Shown here one piece after another: positions 42,566 through 51,400 of a DNA stretch of 64,000 nt. Position numbers and translations under genes: made by a program. Numbering within the stretch: position 1 is the stretch's first letter; each line of letters starts with the position of its first letter. The notes beneath the pieces are model-generated. The model made no database searches and was not told the origin of the DNA. It saw only the letters and a list, made by a program, of their open reading frames with translations. Location: assembly GCA_947500135.1 (NCBI GenBank), contig CANMQX010000006.1:310001-374000 (forward strand). The letters are read 5' to 3'. Source of the DNA: an uncultured Paracoccaceae bacterium. Lineage in GTDB: Bacteria > Pseudomonadota > Alphaproteobacteria > Rhodobacterales > Rhodobacteraceae.

Positions 42566-43471
42566 ATGATCCTTTGTTGTGGTGAAGCCTTGATTGACAT
42601 GCTGCCCCGGCAGACGACCGACGGGGGTGACGCTTTTGCGCCCCACGCTGGCGGGTCGGTGTTCAATACATCCATCGCATTGGGCAGACTGGGCACGCCG
42701 GTTCAGTTCTTTTCCGGCCTGTCATCAGACCTGTTTGGCGACATTTTGCGGGCCGAACTTGCCGCCTCCGGCGTTGACAGCACGCCCGCCGCAATCAGCG
42801 ACCGCCCAACGACGCTGGCCTTCGTTAAGCTGACGGACGGGCACGCCTCTTACGCCTTTTACGACGAAAATACCGCAGGCCGGATGCTGGCCCTGGGAGA
42901 CTTGCCCAAAACGGATGCGGATGCGCTGTTTTTCGGGGGCATCAGCCTGGTGGTCGAACCCTGCGGCAGCATCTATGAGGCGTTGATGCTGCGCGAGGCA
43001 TCGCAAAAGCTGACAATGATCGACCCCAATATCCGGCCATCCTTCATCACTGATGAACCTGCCTACCGAGCACGTCTGGACCGGATGCTTCGGGTCGCCG
43101 ATATCATCAAAACCTCGGATGAAGACCTGACATGGATCCGCGGTGACGCAGATGCCAAGCGGCTATTCGAAACGACAAAGGCGCAGGTTATCTTGCTGAC
43201 CCGTGGTAGCGAAGGGGTGACGGTCCTGACCCGCAAGGGGAAGGTCAACGTGCCTGCCGAACGCGCGGAGGTTGTTGATACGGTTGGGGCGGGTGACACA
43301 TTTAGCGCCGGTTTCATGGCGCATCTGGACAGATCTGGACAGCTGACAAAAACTGGATTGGCGAACGCGACCCTAAATGATCTGGCGGCTGCGGCCCGTT
43401 TCGGCGCAAAAACCGCCGCCATCACGGTCAGCCGCGCCGGGGCCAATCCGCCTTGGGCATCTGAACTGTGA
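42566..43471 (+). CDS. PfkB-family sugar kinase, fructokinase-like
   Basis: 301-residue ribokinase-family kinase. The substrate motif is [16 protein letters not shown], and the ATP/anion-hole motif is [20 protein letters not shown] with the catalytic Asp. [11 protein letters not shown] is the conserved preceding strand. CAGGAG precedes the ATG opening [11 protein letters not shown]. Fructose is the usual substrate for this subgroup, but other ketoses are possible. It overlaps dtd by four bases. Confidence 0.85.
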   Translation: MILCCGEALIDMLPRQTTDGGDAFAPHAGGSVFNTSIALGRLGTPVQFFSGLSSDLFGDILRAELAASGVDSTPAAISDRPTTLAFVKLTDGHASYAFYDENTAGRMLALGDLPKTDADALFFGGISLVVEPCGSIYEALMLREASQKLTMIDPNIRPSFITDEPAYRARLDRMLRVADIIKTSDEDLTWIRGDADAKRLFETTKAQVILLTRGSEGVTVLTRKGKVNVPAERAEVVDTVGAGDTFSAGFMAHLDRSGQLTKTGLANATLNDLAAAARFGAKTAAITVSRAGANPPWASEL

Positions 43472-43905
43472 GGGCGCTGATCCAACGGGTTTCCGATGCC
43501 AGCGTGCGGGTGGATGGAGAGGTTATCGGTCAGATTGGCCCGGGCCTGTTGATATTGATCTGCGCGATGGAAGATGACGATCCAGCAGTCTGCACCGCCC
43601 TCGCCACAAAAATCAGCAAACTGCGTATCTTTGCCGATAATGCAGGCAAGATGAACAAATCACTGCTTGATATTGGTGGCGCTGCTTTGGTCGTCAGCCA
43701 ATTCACGTTGGCTGCGGATACGTCGCGTGGCAACCGACCCGGCTTTTCTACTGCAGCCAAGCCAGAAACTGGCCGGGCACTTTATGAGCAGTTCGTCGCG
43801 GATATGCGCGACCTTGGTGTTGCGACGGAAACCGGAAGATTCGGGGCTGACATGGCGGTAAGCCTGACCAATGATGGCCCCGTGACGATCTGGGTCGAGC
43901 TGTGA
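43468..43905 (+). CDS. dtd: D-aminoacyl-tRNA deacylase
   Basis: Proofreading enzyme of 145 residues that frees tRNA from mischarged D-amino acids. Family motifs are visible: [37 protein letters not shown] and the cross-subunit [17 protein letters not shown] start overlaps the stop of the kinase gene (GTGA). A REPIN-like terminator follows directly. Confidence 0.93.
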   Translation: MRALIQRVSDASVRVDGEVIGQIGPGLLILICAMEDDDPAVCTALATKISKLRIFADNAGKMNKSLLDIGGAALVVSQFTLAADTSRGNRPGFSTAAKPETGRALYEQFVADMRDLGVATETGRFGADMAVSLTNDGPVTIWVEL

Positions 43906-43979
43906 GATGGGTTAAAACCCATCTTACATTGACTATCTGTTGGACCATTACCGCACCGTAAGATGGGTTTTAACCCATC
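43906..43979. repeat. REPIN-like pair of palindromes between convergent genes
   Basis: Two inverted 22-base elements flank a 30-base spacer. Left element: GATGGGTTAAAACCCATC plus TTAC; right element: GTAA plus GATGGGTTTTAACCCATC. Each is a hairpin alone, and the pair forms a larger one. They fill the gap between the dtd stop and the CAP-protein stop, so a two-way terminator role is likely. Confidence 0.8.
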
Positions 43980-43983
43980 CCCG

Positions 43984-44460
43984 TTAACAGCTTTTGCCGA
44001 CCACCAGCACCCAGTAAGGGCCTTTAGGACCCTGTGTAATGCCCACGCCGAATTCTTCGATCCGGGGGTGCAGCATGTTGCGCCGGTGCCCGGGTGAATT
44101 CATCCAACCATCGATGATCTGTTTGGACTGTGGATAGCCCCAGGCCAGGTTTTCAGCCACGATGCAATCGCGATATCCCGTCGCCTGCACCCGGCGTTGC
44201 GACGTTGATCCGTCTGAACCACGATGATCAAAAAAGTTATTGGTCAGCATGTCGCAGGCGTGGCTCATTGCGGCCTGCCCCAGACGACGGTTGAACTGCA
44301 GTGGCGACTGGCCATGTGCCCTGCGGCTGGCGTTCACACCGGCTGCGATTTCGGTGGCCATTGCATTCGCATTTGCAGGCGTCACACAGTTTCCGGCCGC
44401 CGCTTGCGACCCCATAACGGCCATCGTCGCACCTGCTATCAAAACTGCCAGTCGCTTCAT
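43984..44460 (-). CDS. Secreted CAP/SCP-domain protein
   Basis: 158-residue exported protein with signal MKRLAVLIAGATMAVMGSQA. The CAP (cysteine-rich secretory, SCP-like) domain shows HACDMLTNNFFDHRGSDGS, IVAENLAWGY and MNSPGHRRNMLHPRIEEFGV, including the His/Glu cavity residues. The start 9 codons earlier was rejected because it would precede the signal. Bacterial CAP proteins are extracytoplasmic and of unclear activity, sometimes lipid binding. Confidence 0.87.
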   Translation of the reverse strand: MKRLAVLIAGATMAVMGSQAAAGNCVTPANANAMATEIAAGVNASRRAHGQSPLQFNRRLGQAAMSHACDMLTNNFFDHRGSDGSTSQRRVQATGYRDCIVAENLAWGYPQSKQIIDGWMNSPGHRRNMLHPRIEEFGVGITQGPKGPYWVLVVGKSC

Positions 44461-44727
44461 ATCCTCAGTCCCTTCTTCCCTACTCACGGGTTAATAAATG
44501 CAAAGGGAACAGGGCAATGCTGAGGCGGCCCATGGGCAGCCTGGCGGCAATTAGGTGCCTATTTTCACAAATTGTTGCCCAATTGTGGTCAAAGCGAACG
44601 TAAACGCTGCAATATGAATGATTGAAAGACGAACTGGTTTATCAGGCATTAACGGCTGCGCGGCCCAAACTTACCACCAAGCGGCCAACTCCGATTGAAA
44701 TTAGCACTTCTTAGCGACTAGAGTCAG

Positions 44728-44751
44728 GTAGGATGGAGGCTTGCATCCATC
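44728..44751. repeat. REP-like palindrome GTAGGATGG type
   Basis: Sequence GTAG followed by GATGGAGGCTTGCATCCATC forms a hairpin with 6-bp outer arms GATGGA/TCCATC. It lies just after the stop of the MttB-family gene in a 299-base gap that otherwise holds nothing recognisable beyond the expected CAP-gene promoter. Confidence 0.6.
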
Positions 44752-44759
44752 ATTGGCCG

Positions 44760-46316
44760 TCAGAAATCCGTCGGCGCGCCGCCCTCGGCTTTGCGGCGCT
44801 CCACAAAATCACCCAATGCCTCCTTGACGCCCACATCAATTGGCGGCGCTTCGAAATCGTTCAGGATGTCTTTGTAGGTCCGGTGTGCCCGCTCTGCTGT
44901 CCAGATTCCGCCGGCGGCCTCCCACGCTTCGAAGTTCTGCCAGTTTGATACAAACGGCTGATAGAAGGCCCTTTCATATCTTTCTTGCGTATGATCGATC
45001 CCAAAGTAGTGGCCATTCGGACCAACCTCCTTAATCGCGTCGAACGCGATATCCTCTGGGCCGGTCGCCACGATTTCGGGTTCCATATAGCGCTGGATCA
45101 TTTGCAGGATCTCGCAATCCATCACGAATTTTTCCGGACAGGCCACCAGCCCCCCCTCAAGCCAGCCCGCTGCGTGGTAGACGATATTCGTGCCCGATTG
45201 GACCGCAGACCACAGCGCGTTTGACGTCTCCCACATCGCTTGCCCGTCGGGGACATTAGCCGCACAAGACCCGGACGCACGCATCGGCACCCCATAAAAC
45301 CGCGCCATCTGCCCGGTCATCTGGGTCGCACGCATGTATTCTGGCGTGCCAAAGGCGGGCGCACCGGATTTCATGTCCACATTGCTGGTGAAGGTCCCGA
45401 TTACACAAGGCGCACCGGGGCGCACATATTGGAACAGCGCAATGGCGCTGACCGCTTCGGCAATGGAAAGGGTCACCGCACCTGACATGGTCACCGGTGC
45501 CATCGCTCCGGCCAGTGTAAATGGGGTCACCATGATCGCCTGACCACGGCGCGCACAACGCAGGCAGCCATCAATCATCAGATCATCATGCTTAAGCGGC
45601 GAGGTCGAGTTGATGTTGGTATACATATGCGGCTTGGCGGCAAAATCACCTTCGCCGAGCTGGCCTGCGATCTTGACCATCTCCATGACATCTTCGACCC
45701 GTTCTTTGCCAAGCGAATAGGCGTGAACCACCTTATCGGTCAGCATCATCTTGTCGTACATGATGTCGAGATGACGCACCGATGGATGCAAATCGACCGC
45801 CTCGACCGGGTACCCCCCCGCGAAATGGATGCAGTTGAAATACTGGGTCAATCGCAAAAGGTTGGCACATTGCGCCCGGGTGCCCGAGACCTTCTTGCCG
45901 ATCTCAAGGTCAAAATAATTGGGCGGGGAAGACACATTGCCAAACAGGATATGTTTGCCCCCAAGGGTAATCTTGTGATCCGGGTTACGCGGGGTGATGT
46001 CGAATTGTGGAGGCGCGTGGCCCAACATCTCCATCACCCAATCACGGCCCATACGGACATTGGTGCCGTTGACGGTGCACCCCGCCTCTTTGAACAGGGC
46101 CAGCGCTTCGTCGTGCAGAAACTCGATCCCGACCTCTTCAAGGATACGCATCGCGCCGTCATGGATCGCCTGCACACCATCTTCGGTCAGCGGCTCGGTC
46201 GGCCGGTCCGTATTAACCGGGATGCGCCAAGGCATCTGTTCGATCGCGGCACTGCCGCGCCTATTGGCTGCCCCTGCCCGACCACCACCACGCCGTCTTG
46301 GTTTTTCACTAGCCAT
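44760..46316 (-). CDS. Trimethylamine methyltransferase (MttB) family protein, non-pyrrolysine type
   Basis: 518-residue corrinoid-methyltransferase superfamily protein. Conserved parts include EILEEVGIEFL-like segment RILEEVGIEFLHDEALALF, GTFTSNVDMKSGAPAFGTPE and YHAAGWLEGGLVACPEKF. The frame has no internal amber codon, so it is not the pyrrolysine trimethylamine enzyme but one of the many homologues, some of which (MtgB) demethylate glycine betaine. A basic Arg/Gly-rich N-terminal tail (KPRRRGGGRAGAANRRG) is present. No corrinoid protein or reactivase lies beside it. The start MASEKPR was chosen over one eight codons earlier. Confidence 0.85.
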   Translation of the reverse strand: MASEKPRRRGGGRAGAANRRGSAAIEQMPWRIPVNTDRPTEPLTEDGVQAIHDGAMRILEEVGIEFLHDEALALFKEAGCTVNGTNVRMGRDWVMEMLGHAPPQFDITPRNPDHKITLGGKHILFGNVSSPPNYFDLEIGKKVSGTRAQCANLLRLTQYFNCIHFAGGYPVEAVDLHPSVRHLDIMYDKMMLTDKVVHAYSLGKERVEDVMEMVKIAGQLGEGDFAAKPHMYTNINSTSPLKHDDLMIDGCLRCARRGQAIMVTPFTLAGAMAPVTMSGAVTLSIAEAVSAIALFQYVRPGAPCVIGTFTSNVDMKSGAPAFGTPEYMRATQMTGQMARFYGVPMRASGSCAANVPDGQAMWETSNALWSAVQSGTNIVYHAAGWLEGGLVACPEKFVMDCEILQMIQRYMEPEIVATGPEDIAFDAIKEVGPNGHYFGIDHTQERYERAFYQPFVSNWQNFEAWEAAGGIWTAERAHRTYKDILNDFEAPPIDVGVKEALGDFVERRKAEGGAPTDF

Positions 46317-46400
46317 CTGCGCATTCCTTCTCCCTGCCAATTCAGAATGCCAAGGGAGCAGAAATCGTGATGACGAAAATGCGACATAACCTGTCGGTTT

Positions 46401-47129
46401 TCAGGGCTGTGCGGCCAGCCAATCGGGCATCTCCGCGATAGAGGCCAAAACAACATCCGCCGCGGGGGCCAGTTCTGCCCGGGATGCAGGGCCGGTCAGC
46501 ACCCCGATTGTGCGCATCTGTGCGGCCTGCCCGGCATGCAAATCATGCAAACTGTCCCCCACCATGACGCATTCTGACGGGGCCAGCCCGGTTGCGGCAC
46601 AAAACGCCAAAAGCTGACCGGGCGCTGGTTTTCCCCCATGACCGCTGTCAAAGCCTGCCACAAATGAAAACGCATCAATCACACCCGCCGCCTGCAGATG
46701 CGCACGCGCTGGCATTTCTGCATCATTGGTCGCAATGCCAAGCGTAAACCCGCGCGCAGCAAGCATTTGGCAGAAGGGGATCAGCGGGGCCGCTTCGACC
46801 TGCGGAACCTTGCTGGCGGCAGCGTTCATCCGGGTGATCAACTGCGCCGCATCAGTGTCCGGCAAATGCGGCAACATGGCCTGCGCGACCACATCAACCG
46901 TTTCCGCAATCACAATACTGCCGGGCAGGAATCGCGACTGCGTCAGATCATAGCCCAACACCTCAGCCAATGTCGCAAGGCGCAGCTCATCTCCACCTGC
47001 CTCTTCACGCAGCATATGCTGTGCCCACACGCCCCATGTGGCGTTAAAGTCAAAAAGGGTGCCATCTTTGTCAAAGATAATTCCTTTTATTTCAGCATGT
47101 TCGCCAGAGGAGTGCATATTCATGTCCAC
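46401..47129 (-). CDS. HAD-family phosphatase (phosphoglycolate phosphatase-like)
   Basis: 242-residue haloacid-dehalogenase hydrolase. Motif I IIFDKDGTLFDFNATW has the nucleophile Asp, motif II is LGIATNDAEM, motif III Lys in GFDSGHGGKPAPGQLL, and motif IV ECVMVGDSLHDLHAG. A C1 cap lies between motifs I and II. Lys in place of the usual second residue (FDKDGT) is common in Gph-like enzymes. It overlaps the end of the DUF3572 gene by ten bases. Substrate not certain. Confidence 0.82.
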   Translation of the reverse strand: MDMNMHSSGEHAEIKGIIFDKDGTLFDFNATWGVWAQHMLREEAGGDELRLATLAEVLGYDLTQSRFLPGSIVIAETVDVVAQAMLPHLPDTDAAQLITRMNAAASKVPQVEAAPLIPFCQMLAARGFTLGIATNDAEMPARAHLQAAGVIDAFSFVAGFDSGHGGKPAPGQLLAFCAATGLAPSECVMVGDSLHDLHAGQAAQMRTIGVLTGPASRAELAPAADVVLASIAEMPDWLAAQP

Positions 47130-47398
47130 TGCACATTCTCCGCCCCTGGCAGAGCATAGCGCGCGCGCAACGGTTGATCATAGGCCAGATTTACAGTGTC
47201 GCAGAATGCAATCACCCACGCATCATCCATGGTGATGAACTCCAAAACGGAGGCAAGAAAGGCAGGATCAGTCGCATTCTGCTGCATCTCTTCGGCAGTT
47301 CCGCCTGTGGCCCCTAGAAAAACCGGGCAAAGTTCTTCATTGCCCACCAGCCAGCCCAAGGCCTGGTAAGCGATTGTTTGCGCATCGTCACGGTGCAT
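47120..47398 (-). CDS. DUF3572 family small protein
   Basis: 92-residue acidic helical protein matching DUF3572, with AQTIAYQALGWLVGNEELCP near the start, FLGATGGTAEEMQQNATDP and VLEFITMDDAWVIAFCDTV. The family is restricted to alphaproteobacteria and has no known function. Start is the first ATG. It is co-transcribed with the HAD phosphatase and divergent from the PleD-like gene. Confidence 0.8.
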   Translation of the reverse strand: MHRDDAQTIAYQALGWLVGNEELCPVFLGATGGTAEEMQQNATDPAFLASVLEFITMDDAWVIAFCDTVNLAYDQPLRARYALPGAENVQWT

Positions 47399-47495
47399 TA
47401 AAATTCCTTACATCAACAGAAACTGTTTCTTAACCATTCGGACAGAAATTGGGCCTCACCACGAAACGTGGATATGACTACCAGAGGATACAGAA

Positions 47496-48887
47496 ATGTC
47501 CGGCCGAATCTTGATCATTGATACCGTTGCTACAAACCGCATTGTGTTGAAAGTAAAAATGTTGGCGGCGCAGTTCAGTGTAGATGCATGTTCCAGCCGG
47601 ATCGAGGCTGAGGCGATCATTTCCACCAATCGGCCCGACCTTATCCTGATTAATCTGTCTGACCCGGTGGAAGACCGGCATGACTTTTGCCGGGTCCTTA
47701 AAAATGACCCTGAAACATCGAATGTCGCTGTCATCGCCGTGGGGGTGGCAGACACGTCAAAGGCCCGTTTTGCGGCCCTTGATGTGGGTGCTGATGATGT
47801 GCTGCCCAACCCGATGAATGATACACTACTTCTGGCGCGTATCCGCAGCCTGCTACGTGTTCGCAGTGCCAGTCAGGAACTTTTGCTGCGCGACAGCACC
47901 AGCCGTGCGCTTGGTTTTGAAGAGGCGAATGCGCTGTTTGAAACAGCCGCCCATGTTGCCCTGATTTCGCAAGAAGATGCTTGCGACGCCAGTCTGAACC
48001 AGATGTTGCTGAACGGTTTGGGCCAGCCGGTGCGTGCGCTTGCATCCAATTGCGTCCTGAAACAAACGGCAGTGACACCTGTACCGGATCTCTTTGTCAT
48101 CGACGGCGCGCATCCCGACTGTGATCGCAAGGCGCTTTACCGGCTCGTTTCTGACCTGCGTTCGCGGGCCGAAACGCGATTGTCGACCCAACTGATCGTC
48201 GTGCCCCATAACGAACCCGAAATGGCGGCGATGTTTCTAGATCTGGGCGCCGACGACATTGTCAGCAGCGGCACATCTGAGGGCGAATTGACCCTACGTG
48301 CCAAGGCCCTGATCCGACGCAAATTATTGCATGATCGGCTGCGCGACACGGTACGCAACGGTCTGCATGCTGCAGTCACTGACCCGCTGACCGGGCTTTA
48401 CAACCGGCGCTATGTGCAGGCGCATCTGACACGTTTGGCCGAACAATCGCGCGGCTCTGGCCGGGAACTGGCCGTGATGATGCTGGATATCGATCACTTC
48501 AAACAGGTGAATGACACGCATGGTCATGCTGCGGGTGATCAGGTGCTTGTGCAACTGGCCGACCGCCTGCGTGAAAACCTGCGCGCCATCGATCTTGTCG
48601 CCCGTGTCGGGGGCGAGGAATTTTTGGTCGCGATGCCGCGCACCAGTGCGGCCCAGGCACATCTGGCCGCTGACCGCTTACGCCGTTTGGTGAATGAACG
48701 CCCCTTTGATCTGGGCAATGGCGGTCGAAAGCTGAAAGTCACCGCGTCTGTTGGGGTGGCCACAAGTGGACGGCGCGACATCGAAAAAAGCCATCTGAAC
48801 AAGATATGCGATCAGGCTGATGCCGCCCTTTATGCGGCCAAATCAGCGGGCCGCAATCAGGTCGCGATGAGCAAGTCAGCCGCCTGA
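47496..48887 (+). CDS. pleD: PleD-like response regulator with GGDEF diguanylate cyclase domain
   Basis: 463-residue protein with REC-REC-GGDEF order that should make cyclic di-GMP. The first receiver (1-120) starts RILIIDTVATNRIVL, but its phosphoacceptor position reads DLILINLSDP, with Asn where PleD has Asp. The second receiver (about 150-280) has PDLFVIDGAHPDCD and ends VSSGTSEGELTLRAKALI. The cyclase domain has TDPLTGLYNRRYV, DIDHFKQVNDTHGHAAGD and the active site ARVGGEEFLVAMP. An RxxD inhibitory site (RAID) stands five residues ahead of GGEEF. The gene stands alone. Confidence 0.88.
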   Translation: MSGRILIIDTVATNRIVLKVKMLAAQFSVDACSSRIEAEAIISTNRPDLILINLSDPVEDRHDFCRVLKNDPETSNVAVIAVGVADTSKARFAALDVGADDVLPNPMNDTLLLARIRSLLRVRSASQELLLRDSTSRALGFEEANALFETAAHVALISQEDACDASLNQMLLNGLGQPVRALASNCVLKQTAVTPVPDLFVIDGAHPDCDRKALYRLVSDLRSRAETRLSTQLIVVPHNEPEMAAMFLDLGADDIVSSGTSEGELTLRAKALIRRKLLHDRLRDTVRNGLHAAVTDPLTGLYNRRYVQAHLTRLAEQSRGSGRELAVMMLDIDHFKQVNDTHGHAAGDQVLVQLADRLRENLRAIDLVARVGGEEFLVAMPRTSAAQAHLAADRLRRLVNERPFDLGNGGRKLKVTASVGVATSGRRDIEKSHLNKICDQADAALYAAKSAGRNQVAMSKSAA

Positions 48888-49361
48888 GCGATCATCGCGG
48901 GACTTGCGCGGGCGGCGCATTTCATTCTCTAACCGATCCGCGAATGCTGCGCGCTCATCCGGCGTCATGGCAACAATCTGTGCGACCAGCGCTTCACTCG
49001 ATTTTGCCTGAATGGCGGCGAAACGTTCGCCTTGCATCGCCATCAGGTCTTGCAATGCGGCTGGGTCGAACGGCTCTTGCCGTAGGCTCGACACGATCTG
49101 TACAAATTGTCCGCGCAAATTCATGCCACGCACATCGCGGTCCTCGCGCAATGCCCGGCCAATCGCCCTGCGATCTTGTGGTTCAAGTGCGCGTGCCATC
49201 GGCCCCGGCCCGAACTCAAAAGATCGCGGCGGCCCGTTCCCTAATCGCCCTGACAAACCCGCACCGGCGACAATGCCAACCACGATCAGATTCAACGTAA
49301 GCGACAAGACCAATATGGTCCGCCACATGCGCGAGGGTTTACTCTTTGCGACCTCAACCAT
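48876..49361 (-). CDS. Periplasmic Spy/CpxP-like (heavy-metal resistance type) protein
   Basis: 161-residue protein with one N-terminal membrane anchor (TILVLSLTLNLIVVGIVAGAGL). The rest is helical and charged and fits the metal-resistance/Spy-like family (PF13801), with LEPQDRRAIGRALREDR and MTPDERAAFADRLENEMRR. It is the last gene of an ECF sigma-factor module; its start overlaps the stop of the putative anti-sigma gene. The start MVEVAKSK was chosen at this overlap. It may sense or chaperone envelope damage. Confidence 0.72.
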   Translation of the reverse strand: MVEVAKSKPSRMWRTILVLSLTLNLIVVGIVAGAGLSGRLGNGPPRSFEFGPGPMARALEPQDRRAIGRALREDRDVRGMNLRGQFVQIVSSLRQEPFDPAALQDLMAMQGERFAAIQAKSSEALVAQIVAMTPDERAAFADRLENEMRRPRKSRDDRSGG

Positions 49362-49695
49362 CTCCCAACTCTCCGAAATCCGCGAACCCACTGGCACTGC
49401 CAAGATGAACGGTAACCGTTTCGCCCAGTAGTCCGGCGGTCAATTCCTCGACGGCTAAAGGTGGCGCAATACCGATCCAAAGACCCGCCAGCGTGGCCGT
49501 GGCCAAACCACCCATCGCAAACCAGCCGCCAACCGCATCCAGCAAACCGGCCCATATCCCCGGCGCATCAACGGACGTCTCTGGCGGTCTGGCATCGGCC
49601 AGAACGCGCGCCAAAAGGTCGTCACTAACGGGCGGTTTGACGCGCCTTGCCTGCGCAAACAGATCGTCCAGCATATCCTCATTTGGGTCAGTCAT
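49354..49695 (-). CDS. Putative anti-sigma factor, small membrane protein
   Basis: 113-residue protein starting MTDPNEDMLDDLFAQARR, with a cytosolic acidic helix and one membrane segment (WFAMGGLATATLAGLWIGIA). The start overlaps the stop of the sigma-factor gene. Position and single-TM layout suggest an anti-sigma factor, but no His-Cys zinc motif is present, so the assignment is inferred. It overlaps the Spy-like gene downstream. Confidence 0.6.
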   Translation of the reverse strand: MTDPNEDMLDDLFAQARRVKPPVSDDLLARVLADARPPETSVDAPGIWAGLLDAVGGWFAMGGLATATLAGLWIGIAPPLAVEELTAGLLGETVTVHLGSASGFADFGELGDG

Positions 49696-50275
49696 CCTCA
49701 TACCCCAATTCTGCTTTGCGGCCCGCCATGATGTCGGCAAGCGCGCGTTTTCCACGCGCCGTCAGACTTTCCACCGACCGCACACTGATGTCCATGATCT
49801 CTGCGATCTCGGGGTTGGACAGCCCCTCAAGATGGCGCAGTGCAACCGCCTGCGCCTGCCGCTCGGGCAGTTGCGCCAAACCTTCTGACAGGGCGCGCAT
49901 CCGGGCCGCTGTCTGCATCTGCGCGCCCACGCTCGGCGTGTCATCAGCCGGTTCAGCCACCTGATCAAGCGAAACGCCACCGCGTCTTTTACGCAGCCGG
50001 TCGGTACACAGGTTCGCCACAACCCGGTAGAGCCACGTGCCAACCTGCGCCTCGCCCTGCCGCCAATCAGGCGCCACTTTCCACAGACGCATCATCGCAT
50101 CCTGTGCCACATCTTCGGCCTCTGTCCGGTCAAACAGCATACGCGTGGCCTGCGCCAGAACGCGCGGCAATAGCCGGGACGCCAACAGGCGCGCCGCCAG
50201 CTGGTCGCCATTGGCAAAGGCCACCAGCAACGCCTCGTCGGGGATCGTTACATCTGGATCGGGTGCAATGCTCAT
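49688..50275 (-). CDS. ECF-type RNA polymerase sigma factor
   Basis: 195-residue sigma-70 family protein of the extracytoplasmic-function class. Region 2 shows LFDRTEAEDVAQDAMMRLWK and VGTWLYRVVANLCTDRLRKR; region 4 shows LPERQAQAVALRHLEGLSNP and MDISVRSVESLTARGKRALA. It is encoded upstream of a small membrane protein and a Spy-like protein, with an EF-hand protein gene 74 bases before it. Together these look like an envelope-stress or metal-response module. Confidence 0.9.
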   Translation of the reverse strand: MSIAPDPDVTIPDEALLVAFANGDQLAARLLASRLLPRVLAQATRMLFDRTEAEDVAQDAMMRLWKVAPDWRQGEAQVGTWLYRVVANLCTDRLRKRRGGVSLDQVAEPADDTPSVGAQMQTAARMRALSEGLAQLPERQAQAVALRHLEGLSNPEIAEIMDISVRSVESLTARGKRALADIMAGRKAELGYEDD

Positions 50276-50349
50276 CTATCGCCTTGCTAATCGGGCGTTG
50301 AGGCCAAGGCAATCGGCAGGGGCAGAAACGACCCCCGCCGACGTGACAA

Positions 50350-50802
50350 TCATCCGCGACCACGGCGACCATGGCCCCGGCCACCACCGCGACGTTCCTT
50401 GATGGCCTCAAACTCTTCGACGCTGATCGCACCGTCGTCATCTGCATCAAGGCGGTCAAACATCCGTTCTGTCCGGTCAGTCCGGGGCTCAAGCTCGGCC
50501 TGCTGCAAAAGCCCGTCACCATTGGCGTCACGCTGTTCCAGCATCTTGGCGGCCCGCTCAGCGGCTTTTTCGGCCGACGCCGCTGTCAATTCTTCCACCG
50601 ACAGCGCACCATCACCATTGGTATCACGTTCGGCAAAGCGGGCGTCGCGATGTGCGGTCAGTTCCTGCTGGGTCACCGCACCGTCACCATCTGCATCAAG
50701 TGTCGCAAAATCAGGCCGATCAGCTCCGCCTTGGGCCTGGGCTGCACCGGCCGTCATTGTTCCGCCTGCCATCAAGACCACCATCAAGATTTTCTTTGTC
50801 AT
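50350..50802 (-). CDS. Secreted EF-hand calcium-binding protein
   Basis: 150-residue exported protein with signal MTKKILMVVLMAGGTMTAGA. Four EF-hand loops are visible: DADGDGAVTQQE, DTNGDGALSVEE, DANGDGLLQQAE and DADDDGAISVEE. A Gly/Arg-rich tail (RRGGGRGHGRRGRG) ends the protein. The ATG after AGGAAAATGAC was chosen; the open frame upstream is not coding-like. It precedes the ECF sigma gene on the same strand, so it may be controlled by, or signal to, that module. Confidence 0.85.
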   Translation of the reverse strand: MTKKILMVVLMAGGTMTAGAAQAQGGADRPDFATLDADGDGAVTQQELTAHRDARFAERDTNGDGALSVEELTAASAEKAAERAAKMLEQRDANGDGLLQQAELEPRTDRTERMFDRLDADDDGAISVEEFEAIKERRGGGRGHGRRGRG

Positions 50803-50992
50803 GTCATTTTCCTGTTTTTCTCGGTTACGCCGCGACTTTCTGCGTCGCTGACCATTCTTGAACGGGCAGCCGACGCAATTCCGTCGCAACCGGATCAAAA
50901 AACTTGTGACATCGCGCCACATGATGGCGCAGCCCCTTCCAAAAGCCCGCCGGATACGCCATGTGATATTGCAACAAAGCCGGAGCAAACAA

Positions 50993-51382
50993 ATGTCCCA
51001 CGCAGACACAGAACTTTCCGAACGGCCCATGAAACCAGCGATCTGGCACGGGCTACGTCGTCGTTGCCCCAATTGCGGTGATGGCGCCATGTTCGAAGGG
51101 TATTTGAAAGTGGCCGACCGCTGCCCGGTCTGTCAGGAAGAACTGTTGCATCACCGCGCGGATGATGGGCCTGCCTATCTGACGATCCTGCTGGTCGCAC
51201 ATATCCTTGGCTTTGGCATGCATTTCATGTGGGTTCAGTTCCGGCCTGACCCCTTTGTCATGGGCACAATCTTGGCTATTGGCGCGGTCGGCTTATCGCT
51301 TTACCTTTTGCCAAGGCTGAAAGGGATGGTCGTGGGCATCCAATGGGCAAAGCGCATGCATGGGTTCGGGCAATCTGTCTGA
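50993..51382 (+). CDS. DUF983 family membrane protein
   Basis: 129-residue protein with two zinc-binding Cys pairs (RRCPNCGDGAMFEGYLKVAD and RCPVCQEELLHHRADDGP) followed by two transmembrane helices (YLTILLVAHILGFGMHFMW; MGTILAIGAVGLSLYLLP). This is the DUF983 pattern; such genes sometimes sit near cytochrome oxidase or RNase genes, but here near a NUDIX gene. CGGAG precedes the ATG. Confidence 0.83.
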   Translation: MSHADTELSERPMKPAIWHGLRRRCPNCGDGAMFEGYLKVADRCPVCQEELLHHRADDGPAYLTILLVAHILGFGMHFMWVQFRPDPFVMGTILAIGAVGLSLYLLPRLKGMVVGIQWAKRMHGFGQSV

Positions 51383-51400
51383 CCCGACAAAGGGACAGAG

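Noticed and set aside
44760-46316. Pyrrolysine-containing trimethylamine methyltransferase
   Set aside because: The frame contains no internal amber codon and no pyl genes are nearby.
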